From Ahrensia sp. (GTDB lineage: Bacteria; Pseudomonadota; Alphaproteobacteria; Rhizobiales; Rhizobiaceae), in NCBI GenBank assembly GCA_028817895.1, contig JAPPOQ010000032.1, forward strand, positions 1 to 64,000: a stretch of 64,000 nucleotides of DNA, in the 5' to 3' direction. The translations under genes were made by a program, and so were the position numbers. Below the pieces are notes generated by a model. The model was not told where the DNA came from. It did not search any database and worked only from the letters and a program-made list of their open reading frames with translations. Shown here piece by piece: positions 57,719 to 64,000 of this stretch. Position 1 is the first letter of the stretch, and the number at the start of each line of letters is the position of its first letter.

Positions 57719-58026
57719 GAGCAAATCTCGTCCAGATTGAATCGTTTGAGCGCAGGGACTTTGTGGCCTGACAAGGCGTGTGCGACGCCGTGGTGCGGGC
57801 ACCACAAGTTCGTGCGCAACACAGTCAGGGCACAAAGAAACAAGCTCAAACGATTGCAGATTATTCTTCATTTTCATTGCCTTGAATGCGACTTGCTTGG
57901 GTGTCTTTTGTCGCTCTGGCAGCGTCGAAATCCTCGTGCGATGCCCAGCATCGCTCTGCGGTGTTCTCCTTGCCAGATCGAAAAATCCATCCCATCAAAC
58001 TGCTCCAATCTGGGCGAGACTTGCTC
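57719..58026. mobile_element. Complete MITE with IS630-like ends and TA duplication
   Basis: 308 bp with imperfect terminal inverted repeats of about 30 bp, GAGCAAATCTCGTCCAGATT against GAGCAAGTCTCGCCCAGATT, flanked by TA on both sides (57717-57718 and 58027-58028). The inside carries a nested palindrome of about 115 bp: AATCGTTTGAGC/GCTCAAACGATT, then TTTGTGCCCTGAC/GTCAGGCCACAAA (one mismatch), then GTGGTGC/GCACCAC. No coding potential. The inverted partner copy is at 1-243. Target TA and the GAGC end are shared with the IS630 at 61362-62384. Confidence 0.88.
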
Positions 58027-58199
58027 TAGATAGGCAATGAGCCGGGCGGAAACAGTGACTTTCATCACGCTTCGATCACGCCGAGATGAAGGCGCTTGAA
58101 CTGACCGATACAGGAATGCGTTGCCGCGATTCTCGCAAGAGACTTGAGCCAGCGCTTTTCTTCCTTTAGGCGCATGCAACCGCATTGCGAGAGCACGTT

Positions 58200-58697
58200 A
58201 TGAGCAAGCGAACTGCCCTGTATCCTGGTTCATTTGATCCGTTTACCAACGGGCATCTGGATATTCTGTTGCAGGCGCTTGCCGTTGCCGATGAAGTGAT
58301 CATCGCCATTGGCGTTCACGCTGGAAAAACTGGCTTCTTCAGCTTCGATGAGCGCCAGTCGCTCATTGCACAGTCGCTTCCCGAGGAATTGCAGGCGCGC
58401 GTGAGCGTCGTGTCCTTTGACGATCTTGTTGTGGATGCCGCACGTCGCAATGGTGCGACGCTCCTGCTTCGTGGCCTGCGAGACGGCACCGATCTTGACT
58501 ACGAAATGCAAATGGCGGGCATGAATGGTGCCATGGCAGATGACGTTCAAACGGTGTTTCTGCCGGCAAGCCCGGAAACAAGACCCATCACCGCCACATT
58601 GGTGCGCCAGATTGCAAAAATGGGCGGCGATATCTCATCTTTCGTTCCGACACAGGTTCAACAGGCCGTGGCCGAGAAGCTGGGCCACGCGACCTGA
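58200..58697 (+). CDS. coaD: Phosphopantetheine adenylyltransferase
   Basis: Fourth step of coenzyme A synthesis. 165 residues from ATG 58200. The nucleotidyltransferase signature FTNGHLD (T/HxGH) is near the N terminus, and [14 protein letters not shown] near the end is the ISSTxxR loop. It lies 170 bp after the mobile element, which sits between gyrA and coaD, neighbours in relatives. ppiA follows at 25 bp. Confidence 0.96.
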   Translation: MSKRTALYPGSFDPFTNGHLDILLQALAVADEVIIAIGVHAGKTGFFSFDERQSLIAQSLPEELQARVSVVSFDDLVVDAARRNGATLLLRGLRDGTDLDYEMQMAGMNGAMADDVQTVFLPASPETRPITATLVRQIAKMGGDISSFVPTQVQQAVAEKLGHAT

Positions 58698-58722
58698 TTT
58701 CATCAATTTTTGGAGAGCTGAC

Positions 58723-59262
58723 ATGACCTTTGCGAGATTGATCGCAACCAGCCTGTTTTCGTTTGCCTTGCTGGTGGCAGCCCACGCAGCCGGACCCGCC
58801 GATACGTTGGTCATTGAACTGAAGGACGGCCCGGTGGAGATAGAGCTTTACCCTGACGTTGCGCCCAACCATGTGGATCGCATCAAAACGCTGGCCAATG
58901 AGGGCTTCTATGATGGCGTGAAGTTTCACCGTGTCATTGAAGGCTTTATGGCGCAGACCGGCGATCCAACCGGCACGGGTCGCGGCGGCTCTGAGCGGCC
59001 AGACTTGAATGCCGAATTTTCCAACCGCTCGTTTGAACGCGGTGTGCTGGGCATGGCGCGGGCGCAAAATCCAAACAGCGCGAACTCGCAGTTCTTCATC
59101 ATGTTCGCACCAGCCCCTCACTTGAACGGGCAATATACCGTCTTCGGCAAGGTGACGTCCGGCATGGAGGCGATCGACAAGATCAAGCGTGGCGATGGCC
59201 CCAATGGCATGGTGAGCAATCCAGATGTCATGGTCAAAGTGCGCACCAAGGACCAACTCTGA
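58723..59262 (+). CDS. ppiA: Periplasmic peptidyl-prolyl isomerase, cyclophilin type
   Basis: 179 residues with a cleavable signal peptide (about 1-22, ends AAHAAG). The cyclophilin core is intact: FHRVIEGFMAQTGDPTGTG holds the catalytic Arg and Phe, and [13 protein letters not shown] follows. ATG 58723 has GGAGAG 6 bases upstream. A cytoplasmic paralogue follows after 31 bp; the two share about 60 percent sequence by eye. Confidence 0.93.
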   Translation: MTFARLIATSLFSFALLVAAHAAGPADTLVIELKDGPVEIELYPDVAPNHVDRIKTLANEGFYDGVKFHRVIEGFMAQTGDPTGTGRGGSERPDLNAEFSNRSFERGVLGMARAQNPNSANSQFFIMFAPAPHLNGQYTVFGKVTSGMEAIDKIKRGDGPNGMVSNPDVMVKVRTKDQL

Positions 59263-59293
59263 ACAACCCGATTCAAATCGACAGGACAAGCAA

Positions 59294-59770
59294 GTGGCTG
59301 ACTACAAAGACCCCGAAAACACGCTTCTCATGGACACCAGCCAGGGGCTGGTCGTGATCGAATGCATGCCCGACAAGGCTCCGAGCCACGTCAAGCACAT
59401 CAAAGAACTGGCGCGTGAAGGCTTTTACGATGGCGTGGTCTTTCACCGTGTGATTGACGACTTCATGGCGCAGGGTGGAGACCCGACGGGCACCGGCACG
59501 GGCGGTTCAGACAAGCCTAATCTGAAAGCTGAGTTCAACGATGTGCATCATGATCGCGGCGTGTGTTCGATGGCCCGCTCACAGAACCCGGACAGCGCAA
59601 ACTCGCAATTTTTCATCTGCTTCACCGATGTCGGTTTTCTCGATGGTCAATACACGGCCTGGGGCAAGGTGATCGAAGGCATGGAGAATGTTGACAAATT
59701 TGCCCGCGGCGAGCCTGTCAGGAATCCAGACAAGATCATCACCATGACGGTGGCCGCTGACGCGGCCTGA
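59294..59770 (+). CDS. ppiB: Cytoplasmic peptidyl-prolyl isomerase, cyclophilin type
   Basis: 158 residues from GTG 59294, with AGGA 7 bases upstream. No signal peptide. [19 protein letters not shown] and [11 protein letters not shown] are the catalytic blocks. It is the cytoplasmic member of the pair and folds proline-containing proteins. The ppiA-ppiB-queA order is usual in rhizobia. Confidence 0.93.
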   Translation: MADYKDPENTLLMDTSQGLVVIECMPDKAPSHVKHIKELAREGFYDGVVFHRVIDDFMAQGGDPTGTGTGGSDKPNLKAEFNDVHHDRGVCSMARSQNPDSANSQFFICFTDVGFLDGQYTAWGKVIEGMENVDKFARGEPVRNPDKIITMTVAADAA

Positions 59771-59796
59771 CGTTCGGTTCGGTCGGGCGGATTGCA

Positions 59797-60855
59797 ATGC
59801 GGGTTGACGCCTTCGACTTCGATCTGCCGCAGGAGCGCATCGCGCTGCGCCCCGCATCGCCGCGTGATGCCAGTCGGATGCTTCTGGTTGGCGGTGATGA
59901 AAGCGTTTCCCTTCAGGACCGCATTGTTCGAGATCTTCCTGATGTACTGCGTCCGGGCGATTTGCTGGTTTTCAACGATACGAAGGTGATTCCAGCGCGT
60001 CTGATTGGTCAACGGCATCGCGGCGGCTCTGTCGCAACCGTTGAAGCAACGTTGCACATGCGCGTGTCCGCAAGCCGCTGGAAGGCATTTGTGAAGGGCG
60101 CCAAAAAACTGGCGGTTGGGGATGAAGTCGCATTCAACGACAAGCGGATCATGGCGCGTGTCGAAGGCAAGGGGGATGCAGGGGAGGTGGAATTTTCTTT
60201 CGCGCTTTCCGGTCCCGAACTGGATGAAGCTCTTGTTCAGCACGGCAACTTGCCTTTGCCGCCCTATATTGCGGGAAAACGTGAGCAGGACGAGCAGGAC
60301 AAGCAGGATTATCAGACTATCTATGCCAATGAAGCGGGTGCTGTCGCAGCGCCGACTGCGGGTTTACACTTCACTGAAGACCTTATGCGGCGTCTGGCGT
60401 ATGCGGGCATCGACCACTGCTTCGTAACCTTGCATGTCGGCGCGGGGACCTTTCTGCCGGTCAAGGCGGAAGACACCAAAGACCACCGCATGCATCATGA
60501 GATGGGGACAATATCGGCCGCCGCTGCCCAGTCGATCAATGCTTGTCGCGATGCGGGCGGCCGGGTTGTGAGCGTTGGGACGACGAGCCTTCGCCTGTTG
60601 GAGAGCGCTGCGTCTGCGGATGGACGTGTGACCGAGTGGCGCGGTGCCACTGACATATTCATCACACCCGGTTTCCGCTTTCGGGTTGTGGACGTACTGA
60701 TGACCAATTTTCATCTGCCGCGCTCGACCTTGTTCATGCTTGTGAGCGCATTTTGCGGACTTGAGACCATGCGGGGGGCCTATGCTCACGCTGTCGAGAA
60801 ACACTATAGATTCTACTCCTACGGAGATTCGTCTCTGCTGTTTCGTTCAAAGTAG
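59797..60855 (+). CDS. queA: S-adenosylmethionine:tRNA ribosyltransferase-isomerase
   Basis: Transfers a ribosyl group from SAM to preQ1-tRNA, giving epoxyqueuosine. 352 residues. [17 protein letters not shown] at the N terminus, [25 protein letters not shown] and [14 protein letters not shown] are family blocks. tgt, the step before it, is normally directly downstream on the same strand; here it is 2 kb away on the opposite strand, beyond an IS element. No transcription terminator is visible after queA. Confidence 0.96.
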   Translation: MRVDAFDFDLPQERIALRPASPRDASRMLLVGGDESVSLQDRIVRDLPDVLRPGDLLVFNDTKVIPARLIGQRHRGGSVATVEATLHMRVSASRWKAFVKGAKKLAVGDEVAFNDKRIMARVEGKGDAGEVEFSFALSGPELDEALVQHGNLPLPPYIAGKREQDEQDKQDYQTIYANEAGAVAAPTAGLHFTEDLMRRLAYAGIDHCFVTLHVGAGTFLPVKAEDTKDHRMHHEMGTISAAAAQSINACRDAGGRVVSVGTTSLRLLESAASADGRVTEWRGATDIFITPGFRFRVVDVLMTNFHLPRSTLFMLVSAFCGLETMRGAYAHAVEKHYRFYSYGDSSLLFRSK

Positions 60856-60939
60856 AGCTTGTGTCCGATTGTGCCGGTCCTGCGTTGCCACATCGTGATA
60901 CGAATGTGAATCGGACTTCATATAAATTAAACTTCGTTT

Positions 60940-61355
60940 GCTTACCGGGTGTTACGCTTTGTCAACGTAAAGCGGAGCAACGCCGGGCAACACCGTGTTC
61001 TGTTTGTCAATCCCCCAATTTGGGGTGAGGCAAAAAGCGACAGTTACGCCCTCACACCTGCCCAATAGGCTTCGCGCACTCAACTCGCCGGTCGGCAGTT
61101 GAGTGTTGGGAGGCATGGTCGGCAATGCGAGGAGAGGTATGTCGAGGATTGAAGTCTTCGCACCATGCTTCGCGAGCTGTTTGGTGGCGGACGGTCCGCA
61201 TCGGACCGTCTCGGATAGCTGGCGTTCAGAGGGCGACAGAAACGCTGGCGGGGGGCATGGTTTGTGATGCGGCAGCCATGCCCCTTCTGCGCGTCGTGTG
61301 CTTAGAATTCTGAAACTTCGCAGAATGCTGGGTCAGCTGCTTGGACAAGCTGGGC
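60940..61355. ncRNA. Candidate structured non-coding region between queA and IS630
   Basis: No gene fits in the about 500 bases between queA and the IS. Instead there are strong hairpins in series: CACTCAACT/AGTTGAGTG with an inner GCCG/CGGC at 61077-61105, GACGGTCCG/CGGACCGTC with a 3-base loop at 61191-61211, GGGGCATGG/CCATGCCCC at 61253-61285, and ATTCTG/CAGAAT near 61312-61331. A palindrome CCCCAATTTGGGG lies at 61013-61025. The strand is not known. It is not tmRNA, RNase P or SRP RNA by their conserved cores. Confidence 0.4.
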
Positions 61356-61428
61356 ATGCTAGAGCGTGTCACTTGCTGACTGAATCTGTTTCTGATTCAA
61401 GTTGAACGTCGGCATGGAGGCGGCGTTT

Positions 61429-61803
61429 ATGGTGAAAGCTTGTTCAGATGATTTGCGTCAGCGTGTTGTTGCCGCTGTTGAAGAGGGTGCTACGGTTCGC
61501 TCGGCCGCGTCGCGTTTTGGTGTTGCGGTGTCTTCGGTTGTGAAGTGGCATCAGCTTTTCCGGCGCAGCGGTTCAATTCGACCGGTCAGCACAGGCGGGC
61601 GAAGAGGTTCGGTTCTTGAAGGGGAGCGTGACTTCATTGTCGGTCGTGTTGCCGAACAATCGGATGTGACGGTGCGGGGGCTGCGTGATGAACTGGCGGC
61701 GCGCGGCGTGAATGTCTCGCATAATGCAGTCTGGTTATTCCTGCGCCGTGAGGGGATGACGCACAAAAAAAGACCTGCGGGCTCTGGAGCGCTCCAGACC
61801 TGA
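61429..61803 (+). CDS. IS630 transposase, N-terminal frame
   Basis: 124 residues from ATG 61429, with GGAGG 8 bases upstream. Helix-turn-helix DNA-binding region ([20 protein letters not shown]) followed by a second one ([18 protein letters not shown]). The frame ends soon after the run of seven A at 61765-61771, with 11 unrelated residues. A +1 shift (or -2) there joins it to the catalytic part. Confidence 0.88.
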   Translation: MVKACSDDLRQRVVAAVEEGATVRSAASRFGVAVSSVVKWHQLFRRSGSIRPVSTGGRRGSVLEGERDFIVGRVAEQSDVTVRGLRDELAARGVNVSHNAVWLFLRREGMTHKKRPAGSGALQT

Positions 61804-62377
61804 CATTGCCCGCCGCCGCAAACGCTGGAGAGACTGGCAAGGCCGTTTTGATCCATCCCGCCTGGTCTTTATCGATGAAACCTGGATCAAGACCAATATG
61901 GCCCCCTTGCGCGGTTGGGGCCGCAAGGGCAAGCGTGTGCCCGCCTATGTTCCCCACGGGCACTGGCGTACCCAGACCTTTCTGGCCGCTCTGCGGGTCG
62001 ACGAATTGACCGCCCCTTGCGTCTTTGACGGCCCGATCAATGGGCAGTGCTTCCTCGCCTATGTCGAGCAGATCCTCGTTCCAACGCTACGGCCCGGTGA
62101 CATCGTAATCATGGACAACCTTGGCAGTCACAAAGGCAAGGCTGTCCGTCAGGCCATCAAAGCCGCCGGAGCAAGGCTGTGGTTCCTGCCGCCGTACTCA
62201 CCAGACCTGAACCCGATCGAACAATGCTTCTCAAAGATCAAACACTGGATGAGGCAGGCCCAAAAGCGAACCGTGACCGACACATGGAAACACATCGGCA
62301 GACTTTGCCACACAATCAAACCAAGCGAATGTGCAAACTTCTTCAAAAATGCCGGATACGCTTCAATCAATACGTGA
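61772..62377 (+). CDS. IS630 transposase, catalytic frame
   Basis: Continues in the +1 frame from the A7 run with [16 protein letters not shown]. The DDE acidic triad is complete: D in FIDETW, D in [10 protein letters not shown] and E in SPDLNPIEQ. The last residues (NAGYASINT) are within the inverted repeat. No good internal start precedes the first Asp, so the active protein needs the frameshift, as in other IS630 elements with two frames. Confidence 0.88.
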   Translation, partial: DLRALERSRPDIARRRKRWRDWQGRFDPSRLVFIDETWIKTNMAPLRGWGRKGKRVPAYVPHGHWRTQTFLAALRVDELTAPCVFDGPINGQCFLAYVEQILVPTLRPGDIVIMDNLGSHKGKAVRQAIKAAGARLWFLPPYSPDLNPIEQCFSKIKHWMRQAQKRTVTDTWKHIGRLCHTIKPSECANFFKNAGYASINT

Positions 62378-62471
62378 CGCGCTCTAAGGCTTGAAACCCA
62401 GTCTCCGTTTGAAACCCAAGTGCCGTTTGAAACGTTGCTGACATATGCCAACAAAGAGGGAGTCCAGATCC

Positions 62472-62915
62472 ATGCCGGCCTTTCATCGAACGTCACGAAT
62501 TGCGGCTGCCATCTGGGCTTTCGTTTTGATGCTGGGCGTCAACATGCCTCAAGTCTGGGCCGAAGACGCTCCAAACCCTGCTGCACAGGCGGTTATTGAC
62601 AGTCAGATCAAGAGCTTTCGATCCGGCGATCATGATGGGGCGTTCAGCCATGCTTCGCCCAATCTGCAAAGGATGTTCGGCAGCACGGACAGCTTCATCA
62701 CTATGGTCAAGCGTGGATATGGAGCGATCTACGCTGCGAAAAGCTGGGCTTTCGGTCCGTCGCGCAACGTGTCGGGCACCTACTATCAGGAAGTGCAAAT
62801 CGTCGGTCCGCAGGGGAACAGCTGGCGGGCGCTTTACACCATGCAGCAGCAAGCGGACGGAAGCTGGAAAATAACCGGTGTCCAGATGAAACGCGGTGTG
62901 GCCAAATCCACCTGA
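62472..62915 (+). CDS. DUF4864 secreted protein
   Basis: 147 residues from ATG 62472, with GGGAG 9 bases upstream; an ATG nine codons earlier lacks a ribosome site. Signal peptide ends at QVWAED. DUF4864 domain: AVIDSQIKSFRSGDHDGAFS, MVKRGYGAIYAAKSW, and WRALYTMQQQADGSWKI. NTF2-like cystatin-type fold, function unknown. It is convergent with tgt, with a 6-bp gap, and lies 87 bp after the IS. Confidence 0.88.
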   Translation: MPAFHRTSRIAAAIWAFVLMLGVNMPQVWAEDAPNPAAQAVIDSQIKSFRSGDHDGAFSHASPNLQRMFGSTDSFITMVKRGYGAIYAAKSWAFGPSRNVSGTYYQEVQIVGPQGNSWRALYTMQQQADGSWKITGVQMKRGVAKST

Positions 62916-62921
62916 CATTCG

Positions 62922-64000
62922 CTATCGTGGAGCGATATCTCCGTCTGCCCAGCCGCGCTGTGCTTCTTCCATGAAGCTCATATATCGACCTGCGTCGATC
63001 GCGCTGCGCGCTTGCGCCATAAGGCTTTGATAATAGGCGAGATTGTTCCAAGTGAGCAGCATACCGCCCAGCGCTTCATTGGCCTTCACGAGATGATGCA
63101 GATAGGCGCGGCTGTAATCGCGTGTGGCGGGGCAGTCGCTCTCCTCATCAAGCGGCCTTGGGTCTTCCGCGTGGCGAGCGTTTTTCAAATTGATCTTGCC
63201 GAAGCGCGAATAGGCGGTGGCATGGCGACCTGCCCGGGTCGGCATAACGCAATCAAACATATCAACGCCGCGTGCGATGGACTTCAGCAGATCATCCGGC
63301 GTACCAACACCCATGAGATAGCGCGGCTTTTCGTGCGGCAATGCGGGGCAGACGGCATCCAACATCGCCAGCATCACGTCCTGTGGCTCGCCAACCGCGA
63401 GACCTCCGATTGAATAACCTTTCAAATTCAATGATTTGAGTGCGCTGGCTGATTGCAGCCTCAAATCCTCGTCATCACCACCCTGAACGATACCAAACAG
63501 AGCCCGCTTTTCGTGATCGGGCTGAGTCAGGAATGCAGTCTTCGAGCGCTCCGCCCAGCGCAGTGACAGGTCCATAGCGCGTTTCATCTCATCGCGCGGC
63601 GCAGGCAGGGCGATGCACTCATCGAGCTGCATCTGGATATCGCTATCGAGCAGGCCTTGTATTTCGACAGAGCGCTCTGGGGTCAGTTCAAACTTTTGAC
63701 CATCGATATGCGATTTGAAGGTAACGCCGCTTTCATCCAGTTTTCGCAATTGCGCCAGCGACATGACCTGAAATCCGCCCGAATCCGTGAGGATTGGCCA
63801 GGGCCAGCTGGCGAAATCATGCAATCCACCCAGACGCGCCACGCGCTCTGCACCGGGCCTCAACATCAGGTGGTAGGTGTTGCCAAGAACGACGTCGGCA
63901 CCGAGGTCGCGCACCTGATCCATATACATCGCTTTGACCGTGCCTGCGGTGCCAACGGGCATGTAAGCGGGCGTGCGAATCGTGCCGCGAGAGGTGATGA
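62922..64000 (-). CDS. tgt: tRNA-guanine transglycosylase (5' end outside window)
   Basis: Exchanges guanine 34 for preQ1 in GUN-anticodon tRNAs, the step before QueA. At least 359 residues; the N terminus runs off the window (the last bases give [14 protein letters not shown]). Active-site Asp in [12 protein letters not shown]; second Asp region [15 protein letters not shown]. The C-terminal zinc loop (63120-63140) is altered: where E. coli has CDCYTC, this reads SDCPAT, so two of three zinc cysteines are missing while HHL remains. I recall the same change in other rhizobial Tgt. Confidence 0.92.
   Translation of the reverse strand, partial: ITSRGTIRTPAYMPVGTAGTVKAMYMDQVRDLGADVVLGNTYHLMLRPGAERVARLGGLHDFASWPWPILTDSGGFQVMSLAQLRKLDESGVTFKSHIDGQKFELTPERSVEIQGLLDSDIQMQLDECIALPAPRDEMKRAMDLSLRWAERSKTAFLTQPDHEKRALFGIVQGGDDEDLRLQSASALKSLNLKGYSIGGLAVGEPQDVMLAMLDAVCPALPHEKPRYLMGVGTPDDLLKSIARGVDMFDCVMPTRAGRHATAYSRFGKINLKNARHAEDPRPLDEESDCPATRDYSRAYLHHLVKANEALGGMLLTWNNLAYYQSLMAQARSAIDAGRYMSFMEEAQRGWADGDIAPR

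Larger units (their letters stand above)
61362..62384 (+). mobile_element. IS630-family insertion sequence
   Basis: 1023 bp. Imperfect terminal inverted repeats, GAGCGTGTCACTTGCTGACT against GAGCGCGTCACGTATTGATT, and TA on both sides (61360-61361, 62385-62386), the mark of IS630/Tc1-mariner. It encodes a DDE transposase in two frames joined at A7. The first 26 bases of its right end match the MITE end at 18 positions. It looks complete and, if frameshifting occurs, active. Confidence 0.9.

Noticed and set aside
60940-61355. tmRNA, RNase P RNA or SRP RNA in the queA-IS gap
   Set aside because: No tag-peptide sequence, no RNase P core (for example GGAAAGTCCGG-type blocks) and no SRP tetraloop region could be found.
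1-64000. CRISPR arrays, tRNA or rRNA genes, prophage
   Set aside because: No regularly spaced short repeats, no tRNA T-loop consensus with matching arms, and no phage structural or integrase genes were seen on either strand.

Overview
The window reads as a chromosomal segment of an alphaproteobacterium of the order Hyphomicrobiales (Rhizobiales). The evidence is the characteristic housekeeping order argS - SPOR protein - scpA - scpB and tatA - tatB - tatC - serS - surE - pcm - LysM/LytM lipoprotein - yajC - secDF - Mth938 - squalene/phytoene-synthase-like - trmFO - uvrA / ssb - gyrA - coaD - ppiA - ppiB - queA - tgt, the fused secDF, the alphaproteobacterial GAAC-N7-GAAC SOS box between uvrA and ssb, and many family members of rhizobial type. 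The genus cannot be fixed by eye. No rRNA, tRNA, CRISPR array or prophage is visible.

Layout. 1-0.25 kb: a truncated copy of a palindromic mobile repeat. 0.3-6.2 kb: argS, an SPOR-domain protein and the condensin partners scpA-scpB; nagZ, which usually sits between the SPOR gene and scpA, is absent. 6.3-33.7 kb: a mosaic block between scpB and tatA, two genes that are neighbours in many relatives. It holds a 2-oxoglutarate oxygenase, a zinc-finger protein, two alpha/beta hydrolases, a crotonase, cysE with a duplicated DUF3126 protein, an envelope/c-di-GMP group (LapG-like protease, PilZ, PAS), rhomboid and patatin genes, hisI, folE, an IscU-like protein, yidD, a CapA-like protein broken at an A9 run, thrS, molybdopterin synthase (moaE, moaD), pgsA, dgkA, uvrC, an SDR, a Ca/Na exchanger, a GST, a large molybdopterin oxidoreductase and an orphan ABC ATPase. 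33.8-46.7 kb: export and envelope genes (Tat, YajC-SecDF) with serS, surE, pcm and trmFO. 46.9-60.9 kb: a lipoprotein, DUF1127 with a three-hairpin RNA, PAP2, uvrA/ssb, tenA, a VOC protein, gyrA, coaD, two cyclophilins and queA. 60.9-64 kb: a structured non-coding stretch, a complete IS630-family element, a DUF4864 protein and tgt on the strand opposite to queA.

The most notable non-textbook signals are: (i) a roughly 308-bp MITE with TA flanks whose ends resemble the resident IS630 element, with a second copy in inverted orientation at the left edge; (ii) a CapA-like protein whose reading frame changes at nine consecutive A residues and then continues into a tail carrying two copies of a 31-residue motif of unknown function; (iii) a DUF1127 mRNA whose 3' end folds into three successive hairpins, each showing CUCCUCCC in its loop, as in the CcsR/cuckoo sRNA family; (iv) structured RNA candidates upstream of the rhomboid gene and between queA and the IS; (v) a tRNA-guanine transglycosylase lacking two of the three usual zinc cysteines; (vi) an ArpA/HalD-family oxygenase that keeps HxD and so should hydroxylate rather than halogenate.

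Functional links: Tat and Sec export sit together, with peptidoglycan/division proteins (SPOR, NlpD/DipM-like) nearby. scpA, scpB, gyrA, uvrA, uvrC and ssb cover chromosome organisation and repair. moaE and moaD supply the cofactor needed by the molybdopterin oxidoreductase encoded 6 kb away. queA and tgt are two steps of queuosine tRNA modification although they are now convergently oriented.
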